This document shows positions 45,488 through 54,172 of a DNA stretch of 64,000 nt, in pieces (position 1 is the first letter of the stretch; the number at the start of each line of letters is the position of its first letter). The translations under genes and the position numbers were made by a program. The DNA is from Bombella sp. ESL0385 (GTDB lineage: Bacteria; Pseudomonadota; Alphaproteobacteria; Acetobacterales; Acetobacteraceae), in assembly GCF_009725755.1 (NCBI RefSeq), contig NZ_WNIJ01000002.1:186001-250000 (forward strand). Reading direction: 5' to 3'. The notes under the pieces were generated by a model, which did no database searches, had not been told where the DNA came from, and was given only the letters and a program-made list of their open reading frames with translations.

Positions 45488-46696
45488 TCATCGCGCTTTC
45501 CCCTGCTCAGCACCATTTTGAGGCGTGGCAGGCTTATCACCCGCTTGTGCAAAACTATCTGGCAAGGGATGGAAGCGATGAATGAGCAGAACAATCCGCC
45601 TATTCTCAGGGGCTTCTGGGTGTGCGGGGTCTGCTAGGCTACGGTCAGCACGCCCTTCCACACTCCTAATCCGTCTATCGGGATAACCAGAGCGTACAAA
45701 CAGCTCGCGCACACGGTCTGCTCTCATCTCCGATAAGGTCCAGTTTGATAAGCCGTGCGGATTTACCTCCTTCATATGGTAAGGCACACCATCGGTCTCC
45801 CCAATGATGGAGATATCCTCTGGCAACGTGCCTAACCATGCAGCAACCCGCTCTAATAAGGCTTGGCCATCCTTATTAGGGACAACCTCACCATTATCAA
45901 ACATCGCTTTATGAGCTGTATCTTGCACCTCGATGCGAATTTCATTCGTCCCCATCTTAAAACCAAGATTGTCCTTTAAATCATTCAACCCCGCCTCATG
46001 CGTGAAAGTGGTTTTTAACCCCTCCACGACATGATGAAGATACGTATCTTCCTGAGCCGCTTGCTCCACTGGCTTTGCAGCAGGGCTTCGCTCTGCCCCA
46101 GCACCAGCGGGAGCACCATCACCCGCACGCCCGGTATCTGCTGCATTACCTTGGCCAACTTGACCCACATTTTCCGCCGCACCTGTTTTCGGCCCCCCTA
46201 AGGGAATAATCTCTGGCCGACCTGCATTACTATCATCTTCATCAGGATGTGTATCTTCACCGGATGACAGAATACTCACGCCATTATTGGTTAGGATGCC
46301 TTCTTGCCCCTTACCATCACGGCCTCTACCATCCCCTTGGCCATCATGAGCATGCTCCTCAGGATCACTCTCTAACGCATCTGGCTTTGGAGCTGGCTCT
46401 TGGTCAGAGTTCTGCACCATCCGCAAAGATGACGGAGCAGAAAGCGGGGATGTCTCTAACAAAGCTTGATTCGATGTTGCAGAGCCTGTGCGGTCCGCCA
46501 TAGGGTTAAAGAATAGAGCAATCCCGCGCTTCTGCTCATCTGTTGTGATATTCAACAACCACATCAGCAAGAAGAAAGCCATCATCGCGGTCATAAAGTC
46601 TGCATAAGCAACCTTCCATGCCCCACCATGGTGCCTGCCACTGACAATCTCTTCTCTTTTAATAATGATTGTTGGCGTGTTCTTCCCCTCAGCCAT
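45488..46696 (-). CDS. motB: Flagellar motor stator protein MotB
   Basis: This 402-residue protein anchors the stator to peptidoglycan. The N-terminal transmembrane helix carries the proton-binding Asp33 in KVAYADFMTAMMAFFLLMWLL. The C-terminal OmpA-like domain (about 245 to 380) has NEIRIEVQDTAHKAMFDNGEVVP, SNWTLSEMRADRVRELFVRSG and RRIVLLI. Between them lies an unusually long acidic, Gly/Asp-rich linker (about 75 to 215), making the protein nearly 100 residues longer than E. coli MotB. motA follows 69 bases downstream. Confidence 0.94.
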   Translation of the reverse strand: MAEGKNTPTIIIKREEIVSGRHHGGAWKVAYADFMTAMMAFFLLMWLLNITTDEQKRGIALFFNPMADRTGSATSNQALLETSPLSAPSSLRMVQNSDQEPAPKPDALESDPEEHAHDGQGDGRGRDGKGQEGILTNNGVSILSSGEDTHPDEDDSNAGRPEIIPLGGPKTGAAENVGQVGQGNAADTGRAGDGAPAGAGAERSPAAKPVEQAAQEDTYLHHVVEGLKTTFTHEAGLNDLKDNLGFKMGTNEIRIEVQDTAHKAMFDNGEVVPNKDGQALLERVAAWLGTLPEDISIIGETDGVPYHMKEVNPHGLSNWTLSEMRADRVRELFVRSGYPDRRIRSVEGRADRSLADPAHPEAPENRRIVLLIHRFHPLPDSFAQAGDKPATPQNGAEQGKAR

Positions 46697-46765
46697 GACG
46701 CGCCCACCATTTTAACAAGCAAAAAGACGCCCGCCCTAATGAGACAAGCTGGGCCACGCCTTGCA

Positions 46766-47533
46766 TCACGCAGACCTCCTATTATGAGCAATACCCACCC
46801 GAACAGACGGCACACCGGAGAAAGAGGATGTCCCCGTATGGGTCAGCTCAATCGCCGTATCGACCCACACTTCACCGCCAATCTCCCGCCAGCGTTTGCA
46901 AAATGTGTAATCCTCACTCAGATATGTGCCGCTTTCAGCATCAATACTTCCCTCAAAAAGGGCAAAACGGCGGCCATCCTCACCTGCGGGGGCGTCAATG
47001 CGTTTATATTCCAACTCTGGATAAGCTTTGAGCATACGACTTACCGCATGACGACTAATCATCATAAAACCCGTACCCGCATAAGCGGTTTTTAAGAGCG
47101 GACCATGCTCGTAGGTTTCACGCATTGCTGCAGTCTCACCGACATAACGCAATGAGGCTGTCTGCTGCCTCTCCCCAGCAAGAATGTTATGCTTTGTTTG
47201 ATCATCCCAAAAACGATCCCGCAGCGGATACAACCCCGCAATAACATCCTTACCCGCCTCAAAAAGACGCGTTGGCGCATTAGCGGGAAAACTGATATCC
47301 GCATCCACAAACAAAAGATGCGTACAATCGGAGCGGAAATAGAAGTTCGATAACAGCGTGTTGCGTGCCCGCGTAATCATGGCATCATCACCAACATGCA
47401 TAACCGTCATAGGGATGCTCTGCCCGCTAGAGGCATAACCAATGACCGACAGCATATAGCCCGTTGTCACCATGCCACCAAAACAGGGCGTTGCGAGCAT
47501 AATCTTCCCTGAGGGTGAAGTCCCTGTTTGCAT
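46766..47533 (-). CDS. GT-A-like glycosyltransferase heading the motor operon
   Basis: This 255-residue soluble protein has GT-A glycosyltransferase character: it opens with IMLATPCFGGMVTTGYMLSVI, has the acidic metal site DAD in HLLFVDADISF, and the acceptor-side phrases YAGTGFMMISRHAV and YLSEDYTFCKRWREIGG. AAGGAG lies 7 bases before the ATG. It is the first gene of the operon GT-motB-motA-fliK-flgD-flaF, and its leader contains the 15-mer shared with the chemotaxis operon. A flagellin or hook glycosylation role is inferred from position only. Confidence 0.72.
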   Translation of the reverse strand: MQTGTSPSGKIMLATPCFGGMVTTGYMLSVIGYASSGQSIPMTVMHVGDDAMITRARNTLLSNFYFRSDCTHLLFVDADISFPANAPTRLFEAGKDVIAGLYPLRDRFWDDQTKHNILAGERQQTASLRYVGETAAMRETYEHGPLLKTAYAGTGFMMISRHAVSRMLKAYPELEYKRIDAPAGEDGRRFALFEGSIDAESGTYLSEDYTFCKRWREIGGEVWVDTAIELTHTGTSSFSGVPSVRVGIAHNRRSA

Positions 47534-47631
47534 ATTGTGCTCCTTCTAAAGTGCGGCACGATTAAGCCATGATTTTGCCTTATATAACTTTGTTTTTTAC
47601 AAGGCTAAATGTGAATCCTCAAGATATTTCG

Positions 47632-47646
47632 CAAGACATAAGCCTT
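47632..47646. promoter_or_regulatory. Shared 15-mer upstream of the motor/hook operon
   Basis: On the minus strand this reads AAGGCTTATGTCTTG, about 99 to 113 bases before the glycosyltransferase start, identical to 29403 to 29417. A GGC triplet lies six bases upstream in both copies. The 194-base intergenic gap holding it is A/T-rich with no gene. Confidence 0.5.
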
Positions 47647-47727
47647 GCACATGCCTAAAAATAGGGTTTTTTTAAGGTCTTGTTGCTGAACTTGTAGAAG
47701 GTTTGTTGTGGTTTATTAAGACTTAGG

Positions 47728-48186
47728 TCACAATTCCTCATACGCTAACGCATGATACTGTGCGCGCTCATCTAACATCGCTTGTTCTTGGCGTTGTGCG
47801 TGCTGCGCTTGCTTCTGCTGATGATGCGTTAATATCGTTTTTGTCCCCTCCTCCTCTCGGACTCGCCCCATAAGCACCGCTCTTGCACGGGCACTTTCCG
47901 CCTCAGCTTGCGCTAAGGCCTCATCCAACCGCTCTAGCTCCGCTTGGGCGAGGGGTAACCAATGGCGATAGCCATTCCATAATGCTGGGTCTTGAGCGAC
48001 ATCTTCGCGCATCGTCCCTAATAAAGTACGATTCTCCTCCATCTGGGCTATAAGCGTATCTTTTTGCACTTCAATGCGCCGCTCCTCAGCAAGGCAGGCC
48101 GCAAGCCGCGTGCGTGCTGCATCAGTATCGCGTTTTTGCATTTTGGCCAGAGCGGTAAGGGCCTTTAGACGTGCTGGCTTTATAAT
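47728..48186 (-). CDS. fliJ: FliJ-type flagellar export coiled-coil protein, probable ATT start
   Basis: FliJ is the central stalk-like coiled coil of the export ATPase. The sequence is a long charged helix with MQKRDTDAARTRLAACLAEERRIEV and ends in YHALAYEEL. The first ATG is at 48141, but it lacks any ribosome site. The upstream in-frame stretch (KPARLKALTALAKMQKRD) reads as the normal FliJ N-terminus, and GAGGAG lies 5 bases before an in-frame ATT at 48186. I therefore extend the gene to that ATT, which overlaps the fliI stop. If ATG at 48141 is used, the protein is 137 residues. Confidence 0.75.
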   Translation of the reverse strand: MIKPARLKALTALAKMQKRDTDAARTRLAACLAEERRIEVQKDTLIAQMEENRTLLGTMREDVAQDPALWNGYRHWLPLAQAELERLDEALAQAEAESARARAVLMGRVREEEGTKTILTHHQQKQAQHAQRQEQAMLDERAQYHALAYEEL

Positions 48187-49676
48187 GCCTGCTCCTCGCC
48201 ATACTCAGCAGGCGCTAAAATCGCCTCAAGCCCAGCAAAGGATTCTTCTAACGAGACACGTTCCATCTTCTTCTGCGTTAAAAACCGCTCTAATTGCGGG
48301 CCGAGCTGTACGGCTTGGTCGGTCTCCATATCATTACCCGGCTTATATGCCCCTAAACGAACAAGGTCGCGCACATCCTCCCATTGCGCCAAAAGACGGC
48401 GCGCGTGAGTTGTTAACGCGTTTTCTTGCTCACTATTACAGCCCGGCACTGCACGAGAGAGAGAGCGCAATATGTTCATCGCGGGATAACGCCCCGATTC
48501 CGCAATTGCGCGTTCTAGCACAATATGACCATCCAAAATCCCGCGCACTGTATCAGCCACAGGTTCGTTTTGGTCATCACCTTCCACCAGAACAGAGAAT
48601 AACGCCGTCATCTGGCCTGCTTTTTGCGCCCCCTGTGGCGTCCCCGGCCCAGCGCGCTCTAACAGCCGTGGGAGGGTCGCAAACACACTCGGCGGATAAC
48701 CCCGCGTGGCAGGGACTTCCCCGGCAGAAAGGCCAATCTCTCGCAAGGCTTGGCAAAAACGCGTCACGCTATCCATCAAAAATAAAACGGACTTCCCTTG
48801 GTCGCGAAAATACTCTGCCACAGCCATCGCGCTATACGCCGCCTCACGCCGCATTAAGGCCGAGCTATCTGAGGTTGCAATGACCAAAACAGACTTTGCT
48901 AAACCTTCCGGCCCAAGGTCATCCTCTAAAAACTCGCGTACCTCACGCCCACGCTCCCCTACGAGGGAAATCACCGTGACATCACACGCAGTCTCCCGCG
49001 CTAACATCCCCATAAGGGTGGATTTCCCTACGCCAGAGCCTGCAAACAACCCCAGACGCTGCCCCTCCCGACAAGTGGTGAACAGATTCATCGCCTTAAT
49101 GCCAAGGTCAATCCGTGGCCCTAGGCGGGCACGCTCTGTTGCGTTAGGGGGAATGGCACGCCGCTTTTGCCGATGGCTGGACGGTAAAAGCACACCCTTA
49201 CCATCAAGCGGCGTACCCATTGGGTCCACCACCCGCCCAATCCAAGACTCATTAACCGCCAACCCCGCCGAAGGGGCCTGCTGGCGTTGCCCCTTGCCGT
49301 ACAAAGCAAAAAAGACAGGACAGCCAGCACCAATCCCCTCAATCGCTTCATAGCTCATCGCTAAGGCTTGCTTCTGACGAAAGGCAATAATCTCGGCAAG
49401 AATATCGCGCCCATCAAGAGTACGAATCCGTATATGATCCCCCACAGCGGTAAAGGCCGCCAGCCCTGCTACGGTCACACATAGGCCAGACACATCCACA
49501 ACCCGCCCAGCAAGCTCCCCTAAAGGCACCCCAGCCGCTGCAGGGCGAAGCAAGTCGGGCAGAGCCTGCATAATCCCTTCCTGACTCGCTAATTGCGCTG
49601 TTAAAGCCGCATTTTTCGCCCGCACAGCCTGACATTGTGCGGCACTATCGGGCTTATTCGTCAGGATCACAGCCAT
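48180..49676 (-). CDS. fliI: Flagellum-specific ATPase FliI
   Basis: This 498-residue ATPase powers flagellar export. The Walker A is GLFAGSGVGKSTLMG, followed by VTVISLVGERGREVREFLED and the FLMDSVTRFCQALREIGLSAGEVPATRGYPPSVF region. The N-terminal beta-barrel and C-terminal helical domain are as in the F1-beta-like family. Its ATG overlaps the DUF1217 gene stop as TAATG, and fliJ overlaps its end. Confidence 0.96.
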   Translation of the reverse strand: MAVILTNKPDSAAQCQAVRAKNAALTAQLASQEGIMQALPDLLRPAAAGVPLGELAGRVVDVSGLCVTVAGLAAFTAVGDHIRIRTLDGRDILAEIIAFRQKQALAMSYEAIEGIGAGCPVFFALYGKGQRQQAPSAGLAVNESWIGRVVDPMGTPLDGKGVLLPSSHRQKRRAIPPNATERARLGPRIDLGIKAMNLFTTCREGQRLGLFAGSGVGKSTLMGMLARETACDVTVISLVGERGREVREFLEDDLGPEGLAKSVLVIATSDSSALMRREAAYSAMAVAEYFRDQGKSVLFLMDSVTRFCQALREIGLSAGEVPATRGYPPSVFATLPRLLERAGPGTPQGAQKAGQMTALFSVLVEGDDQNEPVADTVRGILDGHIVLERAIAESGRYPAMNILRSLSRAVPGCNSEQENALTTHARRLLAQWEDVRDLVRLGAYKPGNDMETDQAVQLGPQLERFLTQKKMERVSLEESFAGLEAILAPAEYGEEQAL

Positions 49677-50509
49677 TACAACAGCCCAGAGCTAGATGAT
49701 CCGCTATCACTCCCGCCAAAGAGGGCCAAAATCCCATCACCACCATCATCACCACCAAAAAGGTCAATCATGCTGGCAGGCTTATCATCGCTATTATAAT
49801 CGGGGTGCATCTGGATTTGCGCCAAATATTGCTCCGCGTAACGCTGCACACTATCAGGCTTAGAGAAGGTACTCATATCAACCTTCTTGCTCAAAATACG
49901 TTGTTGCTGATCAAAATCCAACACACCGAACTGGTCAGGGTCATACCCGCTTACAACCTCAACCACCCGCAATAATGTGGCATCGGACATCACATCATTA
50001 AGCGTTTTCACCTGCCCGGATTGCATCCGCCGGGTGAAATACAACGCATCCCCCACGCCATTTTGCTTAAGCGCATCACTCGTCTCATAACGACGTTGTT
50101 CATATGAGCTTACGGTCGAGGCAATCAAATCCGAGGTAAACGGCGTTGCTTCTGCTGTCCCTTTCCCCGCGCCTAAACTAGCGAACGCATCAGCAAAGGC
50201 CAACCAGCTCGCATTCTGCGAAGTACGTGCGAGAGACGAAGACGATGTAGGGTCTTGTGTTAATAATTGTCGTTCTACCGCTTGCTGCCCACTTAAAGAG
50301 CTTAGGTTATACGCCCCTAATACCACTTGATTAACGGAGTAATTCTTCATCAACGCATCAGTCGTGGTGATGGAGGACGCCTTTTGTTGGAAGTCCGCCA
50401 CCATGCGCTTGGCTTCGTTATCACCTTTAATGTTATTGGCTGCTGCCTGAACTTCATCCTTACGGGCTGTCAGAAACTGAGCTACAGGCGAAATACCGCT
50501 AAGTCCCAT
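49676..50509 (-). CDS. DUF1217-type flagellar locus protein
   Basis: This 277-residue protein resembles the DUF1217 family found in flagellar clusters of alphaproteobacteria, with no defined function. Conserved-looking phrases include QKASSITTTDALMKNYSVNQVVLGAYNL, FADAFASLGAGK, and LYFTRRMQSGQVKTLNDVMSDATLLRVVE. The last 40 residues are low complexity (Asp, Gly, Ser). The start at 50509 follows GGAGGAAGG; the longer frame from 50560 adds a non-family leader. It heads the operon with fliI and fliJ. Confidence 0.8.
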   Translation of the reverse strand: MGLSGISPVAQFLTARKDEVQAAANNIKGDNEAKRMVADFQQKASSITTTDALMKNYSVNQVVLGAYNLSSLSGQQAVERQLLTQDPTSSSSLARTSQNASWLAFADAFASLGAGKGTAEATPFTSDLIASTVSSYEQRRYETSDALKQNGVGDALYFTRRMQSGQVKTLNDVMSDATLLRVVEVVSGYDPDQFGVLDFDQQQRILSKKVDMSTFSKPDSVQRYAEQYLAQIQMHPDYNSDDKPASMIDLFGGDDGGDGILALFGGSDSGSSSSGLL

Positions 50510-50713
50510 ATGCCACCTTCCTCCATCAAACATATCAGTAGCGGGCACGAAAAAGGCCATACCCTCGCAAGAGAGCCCATCATAAACCAGAGATATTTAA
50601 CAAAAGGCTTCTTCTGGCCAATTTTCAGCACAATAAGGCTAATTTCCCCTATAATCCCTGTATCTCTTTTATATAATCCATAAAATAACCTTATAGTCTT
50701 CCAAAGGGCCTTC

Positions 50714-51439
50714 ATGAAACATTATGTCATTAGTCTTGCCCGCACGCCAGAACGACTAGAACGCTTCCGGCGCGTTAATAGCCATCTCCCCGACATTACC
50801 CATGCACCGGGCATTGATGGCCAACAAGTGGACAGGCAGAACATCATTAAAGCCGGAATGCTAACCGCAGACTGCCAATTTACCGCTGGAGCTGTAGGTT
50901 CTGGCCTGACGCATATTGCCCTATGGGGGGCCATCGCCCAAAGCCAAGAGCCTGCCCATATCTTTGAGGATGATGCCTTTCTCTGCCAAAACTTTGCCTC
51001 CAAAAGCCAAGAGATCATCCAAAACCTCCCTGAAGATTGGGAGATTATCCTCTGGGGGCAGAACTCCGATGCCCCACTACATTATGAGGTTCTCCCCGGC
51101 CAAACGGATTGCTTTGCCCAGTTTAATCAAGATGATGTACGCCGTGGGATTGAAGGCTTCCGCTTCCAGCAGGTAGAAACACTTCCCTTCCGGCTCAAAC
51201 AAACCTTCGGCATTTGCGGTTATGCCCTCTCCCCTCTTGGGGCTGTATCGCTCATGAAACGCTGCCTCCCTATGGCATCCCTCCCCATCAACTACCCCTC
51301 CTTAGGCAATAGGACACTCATTAGCAGCAGCATCGACCATCTTATGAACCGCCATTACGCGGAGATGAAGGCTTATTGCTGTGTGCCCCCCCTTGTTCTG
51401 ACCGATAACCTAACCGCCCAAAGCCTCAACCGCGCTTAA
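50714..51439 (+). CDS. Glycosyltransferase family 25-like protein
   Basis: This 241-residue protein has LOS/LPS-type GT25 features: the opening KHYVISLARTPERLERF, an SHxxLW-like segment GSGLTHIALWGAIA, and the acidic FEDDAFL. GT25 enzymes add galactose to lipooligosaccharide or, in some cases, proteins. It is the first gene of a two-gene plus-strand unit within the flagellar locus, four bases before a lipoprotein gene. Its substrate is unknown; a cell-surface or flagellar target is equally possible. Confidence 0.75.
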   Translation: MKHYVISLARTPERLERFRRVNSHLPDITHAPGIDGQQVDRQNIIKAGMLTADCQFTAGAVGSGLTHIALWGAIAQSQEPAHIFEDDAFLCQNFASKSQEIIQNLPEDWEIILWGQNSDAPLHYEVLPGQTDCFAQFNQDDVRRGIEGFRFQQVETLPFRLKQTFGICGYALSPLGAVSLMKRCLPMASLPINYPSLGNRTLISSSIDHLMNRHYAEMKAYCCVPPLVLTDNLTAQSLNRA

Positions 51440-51452
51440 GAAAGTGAATATA

Positions 51453-51947
51453 ATGACACACCGCGCGTTCCGCTCTCTCCTTACCTCAATGCTTGGCAGT
51501 GCTGCCTTGTTCGGCCTTGCCTCTTTAGGGGGCTGTGTGCGGCCTGCCGCACCCTATCTTGCCCAAGGGCAGCTCCTCAGTCAGGCAGGCTTTGTCGCAC
51601 ACCCCGCTAATACAACAGCCCGCTATGGGCTGATGAATAGCCTCCCCGATGGCAGCATCACCTACCGCATGGCCCCTGATGGCCAACGAATCTACCTGTA
51701 TGCAGACCCTCTAGCCTGTGGATGTGTCTATATGGGGGATGAACAAGCTTATGGGGCTCTTCAGGCCCATATCAAACAAACAATGAGCCACAAAAAGCAC
51801 GCTCATCTCACCCCCTCACAAGAGCTTATCGCTGCCATGACGGCAGAAAATCACCGCGATACAACACCATGGGATTGGACCATCTGGAGCCCCGCTGCGG
51901 ACCCTGATAGCAACCAACCCCGCCATATGATTGGTGATTACTGGTAA
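51453..51947 (+). CDS. Lipoprotein of unknown function paired with the GT25 gene
   Basis: This 164-residue protein has a signal segment with lipobox (LFGLASLGGC) and a mature part with YRMAPDGQRIYLYADPLACGCVYMGDEQAYGALQ, including a Cys-Gly-Cys. No family is recognised. I start at the ATG at 51453; a GTG at 51444 in frame is possible. It is 13 bases downstream of the GT25-like gene and convergent with the flgN-like gene, with 11 bases between stops. Confidence 0.6.
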   Translation: MTHRAFRSLLTSMLGSAALFGLASLGGCVRPAAPYLAQGQLLSQAGFVAHPANTTARYGLMNSLPDGSITYRMAPDGQRIYLYADPLACGCVYMGDEQAYGALQAHIKQTMSHKKHAHLTPSQELIAAMTAENHRDTTPWDWTIWSPAADPDSNQPRHMIGDYW

Positions 51948-51958
51948 GGCGTCATCTA

Positions 51959-52438
51959 TTAAACGCGGTTATTAAGGGAGATGTTGGCGCGGGATGTATC
52001 CGCCCCGGCCTCTCCTGTCCGCCCATAACCATGGCGGCTTTCTTCCATTGCGCTCTCTACCAAAAACTGCATTACCGCCTCTTGCGTCACTACAGCCCGT
52101 TGGAGAAGAACACGATTTTGCGCGGCAATATCTGCAAAACGACTCTGCACTTGTCGGAAACTTGCGGGCAAATTCTCAGCCCCTACCCCCGCTCGCCGCG
52201 CTTGCTCTACCAGAGTGGACAATTTTTCGATCCGTGCGGTTTTCTCTGGCAGTAAAGCCGTTGCTTCTGTCACATTCTCCGCTTCCAGCAGGCGATTTTC
52301 CTTCACCATAATTTCCGTTGCCTCGGTAAAAGCACGAATGAGAGCCGTGAAAGAAAATGTCTCTTTTGCCGTAAGGTCGCGCCCTGAGAAATGCCCTGCA
52401 ACTTTACGAAGGGCTTGACCAAGCCTTAGCCTCTTCAT
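51959..52438 (-). CDS. flgN: FlgN-like flagellar export chaperone
   Basis: This 159-residue helical protein has FlgN character: FTALIRAFTEATEIMVKENRLLEAENVTEATALLPEKTARIEKL. FlgN chaperones the hook-filament junction proteins FlgK and FlgL, neither of which is in the window. It overlaps the flgJ-like gene as ATGA. The identification rests on the helical pattern and on the flgI-flgJ-flgN order, so it is moderate. Confidence 0.65.
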   Translation of the reverse strand: MKRLRLGQALRKVAGHFSGRDLTAKETFSFTALIRAFTEATEIMVKENRLLEAENVTEATALLPEKTARIEKLSTLVEQARRAGVGAENLPASFRQVQSRFADIAAQNRVLLQRAVVTQEAVMQFLVESAMEESRHGYGRTGEAGADTSRANISLNNRV

Positions 52439-52815
52439 CCTTTACGCCCCTTCATACTATGCCCTACCTGGGGAGAATGAGCCGCTTTTTCCTGCATCTC
52501 TTTCATCCGACCATAGACTTGATGAGCAATCCCAACCCCACCACTTCGGGCAACTTCCTTGCCGAGCTCCAACACTTGCATAGAGCGAAATTGCTTCTCT
52601 GCATTACCACCACCAAAAGGTGCGGCAGAATTATCCACCGTATCGAACATCGGCTGTAACATCTCACCGAGGGCCATTGCCTCAAAATCTTGGGCGGTTT
52701 TACGCGTCTTATCCTCCATAGCGGATGAACCAGCCGGAGAGGGCTGCGCTTTAGCTGTATGAGCCGCATGAGCTGTAACAGCAAAACGCGCCGCCATTGT
52801 TGATGAAACATCCAT
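52435..52815 (-). CDS. flgJ: Rod-binding protein FlgJ, N-terminal domain only
   Basis: This 126-residue protein is the FlgJ rod-binding domain (FEAMALGEMLQPMFDTV, GNAEKQFRSMQVLELGKEVARSGGVGIAHQVYG). The muramidase domain of enterobacterial FlgJ is missing, as is common in alphaproteobacteria. A separate transglycosylase gene at 54173 could supply that activity. It sits between flgI and the flgN-like gene. Confidence 0.88.
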   Translation of the reverse strand: MDVSSTMAARFAVTAHAAHTAKAQPSPAGSSAMEDKTRKTAQDFEAMALGEMLQPMFDTVDNSAAPFGGGNAEKQFRSMQVLELGKEVARSGGVGIAHQVYGRMKEMQEKAAHSPQVGHSMKGRKG

Positions 52816-52832
52816 ATAATGCGCCCTTCCCC

Positions 52833-54005
52833 TTAGCGGACCTCAAGCTCAGCCTGCAAAGCTCCATCAGCCTTAATTGCCTGTAGGATGCTAATCATAT
52901 CGCGTGGGCCAACACCAAGGGCATTAAGCCCCGTCACCAAATTGGATAAAGACGGCCCATCAGAGAGAATCCCCATCTTATGCTCACGGTCTGTTGTCGC
53001 ATTGATCTGTGTTCGTGGCACAACAGCTGTCTGCCCCCCACCAAAGGCATTGGGTTGAACAACCTCTGGCGTGTTCGTCACCTGCACGGTGAGGTTACCT
53101 TGTGCGATAGCAACAGTCGTGATGCGGACATTCTCACCAATCACAATCGTACCGGCAGCCTCATCGACAATCACTTTCGCCATTGTATCAGGTGTGACGG
53201 TTAAATCCCCAATCTCATACAACGCTTCTGACACATTCCGCCCTGCGAGATTCACTGCAACGGTCCGTGGGTCATCCACTCTGGCCGTTCCGCGCCCCAT
53301 ATGGCGGTTAATGACATCCGCAATTCGCACCGCAGTCGTGTAGTTAGAGTTCTTCAACGCTAAATGGATAATACCACCCGCCCCTAAAAGAACAGGTACT
53401 TCACGCTCCACAACCGCACCATTAGCGATATGACCACTTGTTGGGACGTTACGCGTTGCCGTTGCACCGGGGCCTTGTGCGGTAAAGGCATTTGTCACCA
53501 AAGAGCCTTGTGCAACAGCATAAACCTCACCATCAGCCGCTTGTAGAGGCGTTACAATCAACGTCCCGCCTGTCAGACTTTGGGCATCCCCCACGGCGGA
53601 GACTGTTACGTCAATCCGGCTACCACCATGAGCAAAGGGGGGCAATGTCGCTGTGACCATCACCGCAGCCGTGTTATGTGTCTGTAACTGAATGGCTTTG
53701 TCGCGGATATTCACGCCAAGGCGGTTGAGCATGCCAATCAACGTCTCACGCGTAAACAGCGTATTGGTCAGGCGGTCGCCTGTGCCATTAAGACCGGCAA
53801 CAAGACCATACCCGACAAGTTGGTTGTCGCGTACGCCTTCATAATCCACAATATCCTTAATGCGTACAACCGAGCCATAGGCGGGGCCACCCCACCACGC
53901 ACCCAAAAACGCATACGCACAAGCCACTAAAAGAGCATAGCGGCGGACGGACCATCCCCCTCTTATCCGCTGGGATAATCCCCCACAACAGCTTTTCAAA
54001 AACAT
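52833..54005 (-). CDS. flgI: Flagellar P-ring protein FlgI
   Basis: This 390-residue protein forms the periplasmic P ring around the rod. Signal peptide features appear in ALLVACAYAFLGAWWGGPAYG. The mature part starts VVRIKDIVDYEGVRDNQLVGYGLVAGLNGTGD and ends GVGPRDMISILQAIKADGALQAELEVR, both diagnostic. The start at 54005 is chosen because GGAGG lies 9 bases upstream; the open frame to 54068 has no such site. It opens a minus-strand operon with flgJ and flgN. Confidence 0.95.
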   Translation of the reverse strand: MFLKSCCGGLSQRIRGGWSVRRYALLVACAYAFLGAWWGGPAYGSVVRIKDIVDYEGVRDNQLVGYGLVAGLNGTGDRLTNTLFTRETLIGMLNRLGVNIRDKAIQLQTHNTAAVMVTATLPPFAHGGSRIDVTVSAVGDAQSLTGGTLIVTPLQAADGEVYAVAQGSLVTNAFTAQGPGATATRNVPTSGHIANGAVVEREVPVLLGAGGIIHLALKNSNYTTAVRIADVINRHMGRGTARVDDPRTVAVNLAGRNVSEALYEIGDLTVTPDTMAKVIVDEAAGTIVIGENVRITTVAIAQGNLTVQVTNTPEVVQPNAFGGGQTAVVPRTQINATTDREHKMGILSDGPSLSNLVTGLNALGVGPRDMISILQAIKADGALQAELEVR

Positions 54006-54172
54006 CAGGCATAGCCTCCTGCCGCCCAATCTAACCTTGAGAGAAGAATATACAAGGAAAATATTCAATTATAAGCCTTAAAATAGCGCATCATTTTCTT
54101 TATATAAAGACATAAAGAAAGACCATTCCTCCAACAAGCAGGGCAAGGGCTTTTCTCCCTGCCTGTCTTACC

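Noticed and set aside
48074-48883. Open frame of 269 codons on the plus strand over fliI
   Set aside because: fliI is certain by its Walker motifs; the antisense frame has no recognisable domain and no ribosome site.
48706-49353. Open frame of 215 codons on the plus strand over fliI
   Set aside because: Same reason: an antisense shadow of a conserved ATPase, with Arg/Ser-rich low-information sequence.
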